DNA of 64,000 nt from G963676335 sp963676335 (GTDB lineage: Bacteria; Pseudomonadota; Alphaproteobacteria; Rickettsiales; Rickettsiaceae), in NCBI GenBank assembly GCA_963676335.1, contig OY781057.1, forward strand, positions 796,424 to 860,423, read 5' to 3'. Positions 16,838 through 28,600 of this stretch are shown here, one piece after another. The notes under the pieces are model-generated. The model searched no databases and was not told the DNA's origin. It saw only the letters and a list, made by a program, of their open reading frames with translations. How positions within the stretch are numbered: position 1 is the stretch's first letter; every line of letters starts with the position of its first letter. A program made the translations under genes and the position numbers.

Positions 16838-17578
16838 TCAATTTACTATTTTTAAAATAAAAACCATTTTTTTTAAAATACTATCTATCGTAATAAACAA
16901 TATACTGAAAATAATTAAAATTTGTGCTGGAGTAATTACAAAGAACACTTGAAAATTTGGTATTAATCTTGATAACAATCCTGATCCCGTTAATATTGCA
17001 AGACTTACTACAATAAAAGGGGAAGACATTTTAAATGCTAAAATAAAGCTATCATTTACAATATGACTAATAAAATTAGCACTATCCCCCATATTAGGAA
17101 TTTGGTTAATTGGGAAACTATTATAACTACTGATAATAGCTTTAATAAAAGTATGATGAGTACCAGTAGAAAAAATCATAGATACTACTGCTATAATAAA
17201 AAAATTAGAAAATACACTAGATTGATTTTGTTTTTCATTAGGAGAAAAGAAAACCGCAGAACTTAGACCAGATTGCATAGAAATAATTGCACCCAATGTA
17301 TGCAAAGCTAAAAAATTTATCTTTACCATTAATCCAAACATAATTCCTATGAATATTTCAATTACTAAACAATTTAATAGAAATCCAAAATTGTTTGAAT
17401 ACTGAGGCAACTCTAACAGAGGATACGCAATAAAGCATATTAGTATTGCTATTAATAATCTGCCCCGAGTAGGAACATAACTTTCAGAAAATCCTGGTAA
17501 TAAAGAAAATATGGCACCTATTCTAGCAAATAGAATCATGAATTTGAAAATAAAATTTGTGCTAAATATAGCATCCAT
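16838..17578 (-). CDS. fliR: flagellar/type III export apparatus protein FliR
   Basis: A 246-aa protein with six to seven membrane segments, matching FliR/SctT. This is the export-gate subunit that forms the entry of the flagellar secretion pore with FliP and FliQ. Diagnostic are the N-terminal ARIGAIFSLLPGFSESYVPTRGRLLIA and the EIFIGIMFGL block near residue 75. No other flagellar gene is in the window, so it is either one of several scattered flagellar genes or a relic. The frame is fully open and the length is near normal (about 255), arguing for function. It lies 7 bp after rsfS in the same direction. Confidence 0.85.
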   Translation of the reverse strand: MDAIFSTNFIFKFMILFARIGAIFSLLPGFSESYVPTRGRLLIAILICFIAYPLLELPQYSNNFGFLLNCLVIEIFIGIMFGLMVKINFLALHTLGAIISMQSGLSSAVFFSPNEKQNQSSVFSNFFIIAVVSMIFSTGTHHTFIKAIISSYNSFPINQIPNMGDSANFISHIVNDSFILAFKMSSPFIVVSLAILTGSGLLSRLIPNFQVFFVITPAQILIIFSILFITIDSILKKMVFILKIVN

Positions 17579-17585
17579 ACATTAA

Positions 17586-17915
17586 CTAATTCCATAATTG
17601 TTCTAATTGATAATACTGTCTTGTTTCTGGGTTAAATATATGGACAATAATATCACCAATATCTAGCACAATCCATTGTGCATTATTAAACCCATCTATT
17701 TTTATTTTTAAACCTAAATGTTTTTTTAGTTCTAAACTAATAAAATCTGCAATAGCCATAATGTTTTTATTAGAACGCCCATCAGATAAGATCATATATG
17801 TAGTTAATGTTGTTTTATCTGAAACATCAATTACTGATATATTTTCTGCTTTTTTCTCAATTAATAGTTTTACAACTAACTCTTTTAATTCTTCCACTGA
17901 AGTAAAATTGATCAT
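17586..17915 (-). CDS. rsfS: ribosome silencing factor RsfS
   Basis: A 109-aa protein of the DUF143/Iojap family. It binds ribosomal protein L14 and blocks subunit joining during starvation. Typical segments are the central region with LSDGRSNKNIMAIADFI and KIDGFNNAQWIVLDIGDIIVHIF near the C-terminus, ending YYQLEQLW. The frame has a single sensible ATG at 17915. It sits directly upstream of fliR, which it probably shares a transcript with. In many alphaproteobacteria rsfS neighbours nadD, which is absent here. Confidence 0.9.
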   Translation of the reverse strand: MINFTSVEELKELVVKLLIEKKAENISVIDVSDKTTLTTYMILSDGRSNKNIMAIADFISLELKKHLGLKIKIDGFNNAQWIVLDIGDIIVHIFNPETRQYYQLEQLWN

Positions 17916-18014
17916 ATCTTAATTTATTTGGTATTTTATTAGAGTATATCCTGGACGTTCAAAGATAGCAATATTGATTAGTTTCTGCGCACTTTATCTA
18001 CTTTTTTTTGTACA

Positions 18015-18947
18015 TTATTTATATGCGGCTCTATTTAAACGATCATTAATTGCTAGTCCAATCCCTTTATTAGAAATAGTGGCGACAGCTATCCCTGTAT
18101 AATCATTATTCTTTTTTCCATAGATATCTAAAAGATAAAGCATCCTATATAAGTTATATGCAGCCTCTGCTAAATTAGCGTTTTTACTTAAATTTAAACT
18201 ATACTCTCCTTGCAAATTACTATCTCCGAAATTTAATCCTAATTCATCAGACAGTAAAAACTCTGCATTAAGACGTAATTTTAGCTTAGGAGAATAATGT
18301 TTAGATAACATTCCTGGAGCTTTGGGGTGTAAAGATGATTCAAAACAAACTTTTTTATTTAAAATAGATTCAATTAAACTTGGAGCGATGAACCCATAAC
18401 GTAATATTTTAAGTTCTCTTCCTGAAAAATCTAAAATCGTTGACTCAATTCCATATGTAGTGTCTCCATTATCAATAACATAAATTTTATTTTGTGCAAA
18501 TTCTTTAGCCTGTACACTAGTAGTACTACTAATATATCCTGATACATTAGCACTAGGAGCTGCAATAGGAACCCCAGCAAATTTAATCAAATTTTGCGCA
18601 ACATCATGAATTGGATATCTTAATGCGATAGTATTTAATCCAGCTGTAACATTTGATGCTATAGGATAATTATTAGCATACGGAACGACTATAGTTAAAG
18701 GACCAGGCCACAACTTCTCAACAATTATTTTAGCTTCTGAATTTAAAATTCCAATAGTATTTGCATGCTCAATGCTATTTACATGAACAATTAATGGATT
18801 AATCAAAGGCCTTTCTTTAAATAGATAAATTTTTTGACAAGCAGAGTAATTAGTTGCATCAGCACCTATACCATATACAGTTTCTGTTGGAAAAATTACC
18901 AAATTTCCATTTTTTATTAATTTTGCTGCATATACCAAATCCTTCAT
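18015..18947 (-). CDS. tsaC: threonylcarbamoyl-AMP synthase (Sua5/TsaC family)
   Basis: A 310-aa enzyme that makes L-threonylcarbamoyladenylate from threonine, bicarbonate and ATP, the first step of t6A formation at tRNA position 37. The YrdC domain (1-190) has the family start KNGNLVIFPTETVYGIGADA, WPGPLTIV and SANVSG motifs. The C-terminal part after PGMLSKHYSPKLKL is the Sua5 domain, so it is the long Sua5 form. It begins 11 bp after the small membrane protein gene and lies 99 bp upstream of rsfS. Confidence 0.93.
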   Translation of the reverse strand: MKDLVYAAKLIKNGNLVIFPTETVYGIGADATNYSACQKIYLFKERPLINPLIVHVNSIEHANTIGILNSEAKIIVEKLWPGPLTIVVPYANNYPIASNVTAGLNTIALRYPIHDVAQNLIKFAGVPIAAPSANVSGYISSTTSVQAKEFAQNKIYVIDNGDTTYGIESTILDFSGRELKILRYGFIAPSLIESILNKKVCFESSLHPKAPGMLSKHYSPKLKLRLNAEFLLSDELGLNFGDSNLQGEYSLNLSKNANLAEAAYNLYRMLYLLDIYGKKNNDYTGIAVATISNKGIGLAINDRLNRAAYK

Positions 18948-18958
18948 TATATAATTTA

Positions 18959-19357
18959 TTATATACCCATTAATTGCTGATTATTTTTTTTCAAATCTTG
19001 TTGTCTTCGAACTATTTCAGGAGTTAAAGTATAATCCATAACATGGTTATATCCCATACCATATTTAATTAATATGCTACCTATCTCTTCAAGCTCTTTT
19101 TTATCTTCTTTCGTAAATTTTTTTAATATCGTATCAGTAATCTCATATAAAAATTTCCAAGACAACTCCATTTTTTCTTGCAAAGATAAATTCATCTCAG
19201 GAGGAAATTTCTTTTTCTCATATTCTTTTTGTGCAGAAGAATCATCTCTTTTTTCATATTTTACATCAACGTTTTTTTCTTCTTTTTTACGTAAAAATAA
19301 AAAGAAAAATATTGTAATAGTAATAATAATAATTCCTGTAAATATGAAATATTTCAT
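18959..19357 (-). CDS. small membrane-anchored hypothetical protein
   Basis: A 132-aa protein with one N-terminal membrane segment (residues 4-22), a very charged linker (24-55) and a helical C-terminal domain (56-132). It reminds me of small single-pass proteins restricted to Rickettsiales (DUF2660-like), but this is from memory and uncertain. It is immediately upstream of tsaC (11 bp), probably in the same operon. Function unknown. Confidence 0.6.
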   Translation of the reverse strand: MKYFIFTGIIIITITIFFFLFLRKKEEKNVDVKYEKRDDSSAQKEYEKKKFPPEMNLSLQEKMELSWKFLYEITDTILKKFTKEDKKELEEIGSILIKYGMGYNHVMDYTLTPEIVRRQQDLKKNNQQLMGI

Positions 19358-19504
19358 ACACCATTATTTTATTTTGATGATACTTCTTATAATTTAACTC
19401 ATAATATTTACACAGTCAATTATTAACCAAAGACCAATCCCCCTCCTCTCCTAATTGTTTTTTAAAACAAACTATTATACCATAGATATATGGAGGAAAA
19501 CATT

Positions 19505-21754
19505 ATGAAACAATCACATTTATTAAATATTTTGAAAAATAAAGATATTTCTACATTAATTCAAAATAAAAATTCAATTCCATCTAAAATGGTAAACATT
19601 ATTTACCAACAAGCAGCGCAGTATTTCAATATTTCAGAATTTGGAGAATTAACAGACTCATTTGATTTTAAATATAAAAATGATTTTTTACTTAAAGCTT
19701 TTGAATATGATAATATTCAATTAGCTGATTATATAAGAACAAAATATTGTGCTCTTATTCCCAATATTACTGTATTAAAAATAGCTATATCATCAAATAA
19801 TATAAATGCAGTCAATCATGTTCTTAGTACGTATTCAATACAGAATGCGCTACAAAACGATACTGATGCTGCGCATATCTTATCAGAAGCAATAAAAACT
19901 GGTGTCTTAGATATTTATACACTCATAAGCAGTAATATTCCTGATGTAAACATTTTAATAAACAAAACTTCCGTTAAAGACGCTATTAAATACGCGGTAC
20001 AGAATGGCGATATTCCTATAATTTCCAAACTAATAGAATATGAAAACGCTAAACAAAATATGAATTTAGTAGATGCTCTACATAATGAAAAATCAGAAAT
20101 GGCAGAGTTTTTAATAGAAAAAATAGATACTTTAGATTATACAATTACAGATCATAGAGGGTACTCTTTACTTCATTTAGCTTTAGAAAAAATTCAAAAT
20201 TTATCTGATCGATACTATATTATTAATCTCTTATTAAATGGAAACGCAAATGTTAATGCTATAGGTCCTAATGAGGATCCCGTAATTTACACTGCCGCTT
20301 TAATTGGAGATTATAATTGTTTTTCATTATTAAAAACCAAAGGAGCGTATTTTGATGTTAATAATGTCTTAACATCACCGATTCTTTACGCTGCAACTAT
20401 AGGTCACAATCAACAAATTTTTTCAGAAGTAATAGCTACAGCAGATTTTTTAGACTATAAAACATTAAAAAATTTATTCAAAACTTTAAATACACAAAGA
20501 GATATTGAGTTTTTATCATCCCAAATACCTATAGTTCAAAACTATAATCTTAATAATATATTACCACTAACAAAATCAGAAATATATCAACCTGAAAAAA
20601 ATATAAATCAAAAAAAACTTGTTCAACCTTCATTAAGCAGTTCCGATAATATAAGTGAAGAAAAAAATAATATTATAGACAATGTAAGTATAATGAAATC
20701 AGAAATATATCAACCTGACGAAATTAACAATTGGAACGCTCTAATGATCCCTCAAAATATATCAAAAATATCATTTGTTAAAAAAAATAATGTTAAAAGT
20801 ATTGTTACTTTAAAATCCTTCTCAGAGTTTAGTGAAGCCCCTATTCAAAGTTGGCTTGAAATAAAAAAACAGAATGAATCAGAAGAAGCTAAAAATGAAA
20901 ATTCTTATATACTAAATCCTTTAAGTATTTCTTTAACTGAAAAAATAACCATTCCTCTTAATTTTAAGAAAACAAATATCTCAGAGATTAAAAATATAGA
21001 AAAAGATAATGATAGCTGGAATATTTATACAGAAGAAGAAAAACAGAATGAATCAGAAGAAGCTAAAAATGAAAATTCTTATATACTAAATCCTTCAAGT
21101 ATTTCTTCAACTGAAAAAATAACCACTCCTCTTAAATTAAAAAAAATAAATAGCTTTGAAATTAAAAATATAGAACAAAATATTAAAACAGCTACTTTTT
21201 TAAAAATAGAAGACGGTATCCAAAATAATCAATCTAATGACTTAGATATTTTGGAAGATAATAAACAAAATATTAAAATGTTTACTTTGAATGCTATTCC
21301 TTCATTTTCTAGTCTATTTGAAAAATCAAAAAATGATAACCAAAGCAGCCTAGATAATAATGAAAACAATATAAAACAAAGCAATGCAGAGGAAGAAAAA
21401 CAAAATGAACTAGAAAATTTTAGTATTGCTCAAATTAATAAAGCTTCTAACTCCTCAGAAATTCTCATAAAAAATAAAGAAATAGCAAATAATGAACAAA
21501 ATATAGCCATTTTGAATAATGATAATATAGAAAATGAAAAAGATATAAGTAATCAAGACAGTAGTTGGAATATTTTAAATAATAACACTAAACAAAATAT
21601 TAAAACGTCTGCTTTAGTCCTTTCTTCATTTTCTAGTTTATTTCAAAACCCCAAAAATGATAACCAAGATATTGGTCAAAATAATTTAGATGATAATAGC
21701 TGGAATCTTTTAGAGAGTAGTAGCGTATCTATAATTGGAAATGTTGAACAATAG
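19505..21754 (+). CDS. ankyrin-repeat protein with repetitive disordered tail
   Basis: About 749 aa, no signal peptide or membrane segment. Residues roughly 50-340 contain degenerate ankyrin repeats; the clearest are HRGYSLLHLALE and the following NGNANVNAIG and VIYTAALIGDYNCFSLLKTKGA. The C-terminal half is Asn/Glu/Ser-rich and repetitive, reusing KSEIYQP, SWN(I/L), FSSLF and a near-exact duplicated block at DNA level (20867 and 21041). Ankyrin proteins in Rickettsiales are often secreted to act on host proteins, so this is an effector candidate. The frame also reaches ATG 19490, but GGAGG at 19492-19496 sits 8 bp before ATG 19505, which is chosen. The C-terminus abuts a decayed transposase. 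Confidence 0.8.
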   Translation: MKQSHLLNILKNKDISTLIQNKNSIPSKMVNIIYQQAAQYFNISEFGELTDSFDFKYKNDFLLKAFEYDNIQLADYIRTKYCALIPNITVLKIAISSNNINAVNHVLSTYSIQNALQNDTDAAHILSEAIKTGVLDIYTLISSNIPDVNILINKTSVKDAIKYAVQNGDIPIISKLIEYENAKQNMNLVDALHNEKSEMAEFLIEKIDTLDYTITDHRGYSLLHLALEKIQNLSDRYYIINLLLNGNANVNAIGPNEDPVIYTAALIGDYNCFSLLKTKGAYFDVNNVLTSPILYAATIGHNQQIFSEVIATADFLDYKTLKNLFKTLNTQRDIEFLSSQIPIVQNYNLNNILPLTKSEIYQPEKNINQKKLVQPSLSSSDNISEEKNNIIDNVSIMKSEIYQPDEINNWNALMIPQNISKISFVKKNNVKSIVTLKSFSEFSEAPIQSWLEIKKQNESEEAKNENSYILNPLSISLTEKITIPLNFKKTNISEIKNIEKDNDSWNIYTEEEKQNESEEAKNENSYILNPSSISSTEKITTPLKLKKINSFEIKNIEQNIKTATFLKIEDGIQNNQSNDLDILEDNKQNIKMFTLNAIPSFSSLFEKSKNDNQSSLDNNENNIKQSNAEEEKQNELENFSIAQINKASNSSEILIKNKEIANNEQNIAILNNDNIENEKDISNQDSSWNILNNNTKQNIKTSALVLSSFSSLFQNPKNDNQDIGQNNLDDNSWNLLESSSVSIIGNVEQ
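20867..20920 (+). repeat. 54-bp direct repeat inside the ankyrin gene, copy 1
   Basis: This copy is identical to 21041-21094, 174 bp downstream, and encodes KQNESEEAKNENSYILNP. Similarity extends further downstream with scattered changes (SIS.TEKIT.PL). It marks internal duplication of a tail module. Confidence 0.9.
21041..21094 (+). repeat. 54-bp direct repeat inside the ankyrin gene, copy 2
   Basis: Exact second copy of 20867-20920. The offset of 174 bp is a multiple of three, so the duplication keeps frame. Confidence 0.9.
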
Positions 21755-21779
21755 CATTGCTTTGATATTTATCAAGCAT

Positions 21780-22430
21780 CTTAAAATACCAAAACCATAT
21801 TCGTATAAACTAAGAGTTAGAGCAATAAAAATATGAGAGCCGAAAGAGTATAGAAAGACAAAGAATGATTTGTTTAGAGATATGTTACAAGTCGCAAAAG
21901 AAAGAGGAGTAACTCCAGAAGTAGTAATAGCCGACTGTTGATACGGCAGCTTAGATAATGCAAAATGTGTGCGAGAGTTAGGATGGAAGCGGCTTGTTGG
22001 ATTAAAAAAGAATAGAGTGATCAATCGCAACGAAAAATTAGAAGATTTGAATATTCCCGAAACGGGATTGAAGGTCCATTTACATGGTTATGGATAGATA
22101 TATGTGTTTCGGTTAGTAGAAAAGAACGGCTACACGAGATATTTTGGGACAAATTTGGAAGATCGTACATTAGCGCAAGTAATAAAGTACGTAAAGATGC
22201 GTTGGAATATTGAAGCGTTTTATAGAAAACTGAAGCAGTGCTGTGGTTTAGAGAAGCGTCAGGCGCATTTGGGCCGATCTCAGAGAAATCATATAGTTCC
22301 TTCTGTCTTAGCTTGGATGAATCAGCGAAAATTACGTGCCCTATACGGCTCTTCTATCTATAAACTCAAGTGGAATATTATCAAATTAGTGATTAAAAAT
22401 CAATTGTCGATTAGGTTGAATATGTGCTAG
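21780..22430 (+). pseudogene. decayed DDE transposase (IS4/IS701-like)
   Basis: One continuous plus-strand frame reads as a DDE transposase C-terminal two thirds. It holds VVIADC-stop-YGSLDNAK (second Asp block), KRLVGLKKNR, and RWNIEAFYRKLKQCCGLEKRQ (the Y-R-E-like block around the catalytic Glu), ending LNMC. Three stop codons interrupt it, near 21825 (TGA), 21938 (TGA) and 22094 (TAG). Each stands where Trp is expected. The 5' end is missing next to the ankyrin gene and no terminal repeats were found. It is inactive. Confidence 0.75.
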
Positions 22431-22569
22431 TGGAATTTCTTGCGAAAGCTCTGCTATATTAACCTTTGAAAATACAAAAATCATGAGCACGTAAAGGAAT
22501 AAGCGAACAAAACGTATAATAAACTTCTGTGGGCTACCTTAGACTTAGACTTATATTCAGGCAAAAGAA

Positions 22570-22598
22570 CTCTCCTCCTTATTTCTAACGGAGGAGAG
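22570..22598 (-). terminator. terminator of the autotransporter gene
   Basis: A perfect 9-bp GC-rich stem, CTCTCCTCC/GGAGGAGAG, with an 11-base loop lies 14 bp beyond the autotransporter stop. It is followed on the minus strand by TTCTTTTG. Confidence 0.7.
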
Positions 22599-22611
22599 AC
22601 GACTTAAGAAA

Positions 22612-25600
22612 CTATTTTAAATTTACTCTAACACTTAGAGCCCCTTGATATCCTACAAACTTTTGTCTTAGGACAACATCTACTTTAGCACCAATATTAT
22701 ACATACCATCATTAACTACTGTATTTATACCACCACCAACATTAAAAGAAGCTTTGGATGGTTTAATAGCAGTTTTAGCGACATCAATATTATACGCACT
22801 AACTTTAGCTGTAATTTTACTACCTTTAGCAGTAAAATCATAGTTTAAGTAAGCATGTGCTTCTGGATTAAATTGAGTATCCCCACTATTGATTGTTCCA
22901 ACTACACTTGTTCCCAAGATACCAACTACTGAATTTAAAGCTTTATCAGTAATAGTACCAGCTTGACCTTTAATTGAATTATCTGTAGCAGTTTCAGTAT
23001 AGCCACCTTTAGTAAATCTAGAATAAGAAATACCACCTTTAGGAATAATAGATACAGAGTCATTAATAGCATATCTATATTCTAATAACCCTTGTACCCC
23101 ATACATTGAAGTATCGTATTTACCAGTTAAAGTACTGGATGAGAATTGGGTTCCAAGTAAACTGACTACATTACGCTTAGCAGTTACTTTACTATTACCA
23201 AAACCTAATACACCTTGAATAGAAAGATCATTTCCTAAATCATAGCTACCATATGCAGAGAACATATAAGTTTTTGCATCTGTTTTATTTCCAATTGCGG
23301 AATCTCTATGTTTAATTTTGGTACTTGCATATGTGACAGCACCACCAATTACAGTAGAATCATTAACCTGCGCATCCGCACCGATTGTAAATCCGACAAG
23401 GTTGTTTTTATACCCTGAAAAGTTTTTACGCATTTTTTGCTTACTTGCTCCACCAAACGCAGTTCCCCAAACACCAAATGGAACATTTTCCCCTTCACCA
23501 GAAGACACACCTATTGGCATAGGTGCAACAGCATTAAGCCTACTGCCAAGCGTAGAAAATATATTACTCGTTAAATCCTGAGCAGCATTATCAACGGCTC
23601 TAGCTTCCGTAACTGGATCTGCACTTGATTTTTCTATAATATTTTCTAGCAGGTCAACTCTACCTGATTCAACCATTTTTGTTATCAAATTTCTTTCTTC
23701 TACTGAAATACATTCGTTATATCCCTGTACTATATCATTAATACCATTTACAAATTTTTTAACATCTTGTTTATTAAGAGAATCACCAGCATTATCTGCT
23801 AACTTCATTATTTCATTTGTTATTTTTAATTCTTCAGCATCAGGTATTGTTGCACCTGGAACTGTACCTGGTGTTGCGCTTATAGTTATTTTAGCAGTCA
23901 ACTTACCATTTTCATCTAATGTATATGAAAGAAGTTTACCACCTATTTCATCAGGATAAGCATCTTCAGCAGATCTAACAGCTTTAGAGAAATCAATACC
24001 TTTACCAGAAACTACTGTAAAGGATTGTCCATTTACAGGCATTTTTCCTTCGTTTCTTTCAACTAAGACTGAAACATCTGTTACACCTGAAACATCACCA
24101 TCCGTTATAACAACATTACCCATATTGTCACCATCGTAACTAGTATAAATCTCTAATTCACCAGTTAAAGTACCTTTACTTATTGTTAATGTTTTTGTAG
24201 ACAGACCCAATTGAACATCTGCACCGGTGGTAGTACCAGCTAAGGTAACATTATTCGATAACAAAAAGCTATTCCCTTTTCCTAAATCGATTACATTAGA
24301 ATAAATTTCTTCACCAAGAATATAATTCTTATTAGTATTAAGTTTTAAAGAATTCATTGGAGCAGCTGAAGTACCTAATTTACCAATATAAAAATCTTTT
24401 TCAACTGTAATATCTCCTTTGCCACTAGCGCTTAATAAAGCTCCTACATCTTTAAAAACCACTTTTCCAGTATCTGCAACATTTAATTCTTTAACAAAGG
24501 TCAACCCACTAAAAGTTGTAGTTTCGCTACCTGTAAGATTTATTTTTTTTGCAATAGCATAACCAACTTCATTATTTTTTCCTTTTAATATAGCTTCACC
24601 TACGGAATAACAATCTGCTAAAAGACCAGCGCTATCAAAGGTCTGTTGATCTGGATAATATTGGAAGCTTTCTATTGATTCCAACATTTCTTTCATATAA
24701 TCTACTTCTACCACAGAACTATCTCCTAAACCAACAATTGCATTATCTCCAATTCTATCATTATCTCCTTCAAAAGTAACTTTTGTATTGATACCAGTTA
24801 AGCCAGCGTATACGTTTATTCCATCATTAACTTCAATATTAGCATTTTTTCCACTAAATTTAAAATATCCTAATGGCTTATCTTTAGATCCAAAATTACT
24901 AGTAAAGGCATACTTAACATCATCTTGAGTAATCTCTACACCACCTATTCCAGCAGTTTCTGTTGTAAATGTAAATAATGCTTTAGATCCAATTACGTCA
25001 TCTACTGAATTAAGTTTTATGCTACCACTCTCTGTTCCTTTAAAATTAATACCTTTTACATTCTTAGCATTGACTAATACAAGATTAGCTCCAGCAATAT
25101 TTACTATCCCATCATGAACTATTTCCTCAACTTTAACATCTGCATTATTATCTCCTTTTACAAAATTAACTATAGAATCTTTATTAACAGTAATTTTTTT
25201 AAATACACCTCCTCCAAAAGCACCTATAGATTTTGCTTCTATAGTAATTGGAGCTATCGCTCCCCCAATTATTGTTGAGGTTTTTCCGTCTCCTTTTAAA
25301 CGTATATTACTCCATGCAAAACTAGATTTGATACCACCAACAATTTTACTATTTTCCATATTTAAAGTGTTATTTGCAGCATTAGAATCAATACCCTCTG
25401 TTGTATATATACTACTTCCATCCATATTTAAGGTTGTAGAGTTTTTGCTTAAAATAACTTTTTTAATAGGAGTACCATCTGCACCAATACTAGTTCCAGA
25501 TAAGGTAACGATACCACCGCCATCTATTGACACAGCACCTTTTCCTTTAGAGTTTTTTGTGGTGAATTTATAGCTACCTTTAGTTTTAGCTAAACTTAAA

Positions 25601-28600
25601 CTTAGATCATTATCCCCAAAATCAATAAGATTTACATATACATTCCCACTAAAGGTTAATGTATTTGCTTTATCCATCAAAATTTGTTTTAACATTTTAG
25701 TTTCTTCTCCAACAGTATCCATAAATTTAACCGCTTCAGAAGAAGTAAATTTTAATGATCCTGTCTTATCTGTAACAACCTCAACCTTTCTTATAATAGG
25801 GTTTGCATCACTTACTGCTAAGATACCATCTTGCATGAAGGATATTTTATTTGCTCCAATTTGTGTAGCAGCAAATGTATCTGTAGTATCAATTTTTATC
25901 TGACTTAATCTATTATCATTAGCATTGTCGCCATCTACACCAAGTTTTTGAGATACCCCTCCAGCAGAAATTTTTACTATACCTTTTCCTTTACTACCTA
26001 AAATATCTGTATTCAAAGCTGGAACTTTACCATCTTTTCCTTTAGCTAAATTTAAACTTAGCTCTGTATCTTTACCACCACTTCCAATAACTATATTTTC
26101 ACTAATATAAACATTATTAGTTAGCGTTGCACTATCTCCGGTAAATTTAAGTTGTTTAAATCTTGCATTCTCTGTACCAACATTAGCAATTGAAGCATTT
26201 CCAACTTGAAGCGTACCTACTCCATTATTTGTAGTTGTATATTTTACATCTGAATTAGTCATTCCATCTCCAATGATAAGAGTTGTGTCGGTTGCGTTAT
26301 CTAAATTAATTTCTTTAACATAAACTTTCCCATTAACGCCCCCCCCATTAGTAAAGACAATTTTATTTACCCTTACTGTATCATTATTACCAATTACGGT
26401 GGTAATTTTCGCATCTTGTTTTGTAAATTTCAAAATACCATCTCCATCATTATCAACTGAAACATTTGTTTTTAATTCTCCCCCAATTGTTAACTCACCT
26501 CCATTCCCTAATTTGACAGCATTTATATTAGTTCCTGCATTTCCTATATCACCAGTAACGATCCATTTACTACCTACTTTCAATGTACCATTATTACCAC
26601 CAGTACTAATAATTTGACCATTAACTGTATGAGAATTTTCTGTATCATTTAATTCGATAGTTGCAGCGTTATTATTAAAATCGATATCTCCAAAAATATC
26701 ACGCCCTAAGGTATAAGTTCCAGTGCTTCCAGCTTTAACATTAACAAGACTACCTGCTGCGCCGATTGTAGATAATATAGATGCAGTGTCGCCAGCGTTA
26801 GCGCCTAAAGTTAAGGTGCCACCATTTCCAGTTATAGGCACACCAGTAATTGTACTTCCATTCGCTACTGTAACGTTGTTTGCAGCAATTTCAATTCCTT
26901 GTAAATTTGCAATAGCTCCACCAATGTTTCCTGCTGCATTAAAAATCACTTTACCATAAGCACCATCGCTTGTTACTGCCGCAACATCAAATTTTCCGAC
27001 AGTTATTGTTGTGCCAACAGCATTTGCCTTAATTTTAAATTCTTTAGCATGTAATTCCCCAACAGTGATAGTTGCTGCATTATCATTTGAAACAACGAAT
27101 TCATTAGTATGTACTTTAGCGAATTTATGATCCCCAGCAGCAGCAGATAATTTTTTAACTTCCACTTTTTTAACATTTGCTCCTACAACTCCGATATCAT
27201 TTACAAAAGTAACGTTTTTGCCATTAGTTATAGATTCTACAGTTCCGAACCCAGGATTGTTATTCGTGATTGCTCCAATAAATGTTATAGCAGCAGCAGT
27301 AGCATTTACTTGCAATGTTGCATCGTTAGCAAATACAAGCCCGCCAGCAAGAGTAGTATCTCCACTTATAACAGCAGTAGCGGTGTCGTTAATTGTAAAC
27401 GCAGCACCACCATTATTAGAATCAGCTTTTATTTTTTGAAAATTTACTATACCATCTCCACTAACTAAGATGTTGTTAATACTATTCGTATTTCCAATTT
27501 CTGCATTGATATTGACACCATTGCCATCAGCAGTTTTGATAGATAGAATTCCTTGCTTAGCAGCAACACTACCATCTATTTTAGCAGCTGTGAAATTAAT
27601 CGCTCCATTAGTTGCGTCGAGGGTCAATGTTTTAGTGTCAAGGATTGCTACACTACCAGCACCAGCATCGAACGTATATCCACCAATTATTGTGGTATTA
27701 GCATTAACATTAAATGCTTTTGTATATATGTTTCCAGTTAAGGTAACGTTTTTAGCGCCTTGTGTTGTTAATTCTGCAAGACGAGCAGCATTAGTAGCTC
27801 CCAACAAACCTGTGTAATTAATATCGCCATTTGCTGCATTAAATATAGCAATACCCTTATCACCACCGGCAGCAACAAGCCCAGTGTTTGCCGCTCCATC
27901 ACCAGCGGTAATTGTTGTTCCAGCAGCAACAGCATTAAACGTTATTTTAGAACCAGCGTTTGTTAAATTTGCTTTTGTTATATTAACAGTTTGAGCAGTA
28001 ATCTGTAATTCGTGTGCAACAGCATTGCTAAATTCTACTGTTGTAACATCTACCAATCCAGTAATGTTTAATTTAGCAACATTATTATTTGCATCACTTA
28101 AGAAAACTTTACTTGCATAGACGTCTCCTGTAATTGTATGTTGGTTATTACCAGCAGAATCTACTTCAATGGTACCGAATCTTTTATTTACGCCGTTATC
28201 ACCGATATTTCCTTTAAAAGTAACATTATTAGCATTATTCCCTGCAAAATAAAGGAGACCTGTGTTATCAGTTGTTGTCGTTATATTTGCAGCAACCGTT
28301 TTCGCACCACCATTAGCATCAATCGTCAATTTATGATTTTGTCTACCAAATTCAATAGTATTCACGTTAACGTTACCTACTTTAACCTGTGCTACATTAG
28401 TGTCCTTTGTTAATTGTATTTTATCAATCCGATTCGCACTACCAATATCCCCATCTATTATAATATCTTGCGCACCAGCGGCAGTTCCTTTAAATACTAA
28501 AATGCCATTACCAGCAACACTACCATCAATCGCTCCAGTATACGTACCATTAGCACCACCAGCAACCAATGTTAACTTCGCCCCGGCGCCTAACGTAGCA

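Noticed and set aside
21780..22110. TGA codons at tryptophan positions as a hint that UGA encodes Trp
   Set aside because: A third Trp position is TAG, and real genes in the window end with TGA (radical SAM, fabZ, lpxA, cutA) and use TGG for Trp.
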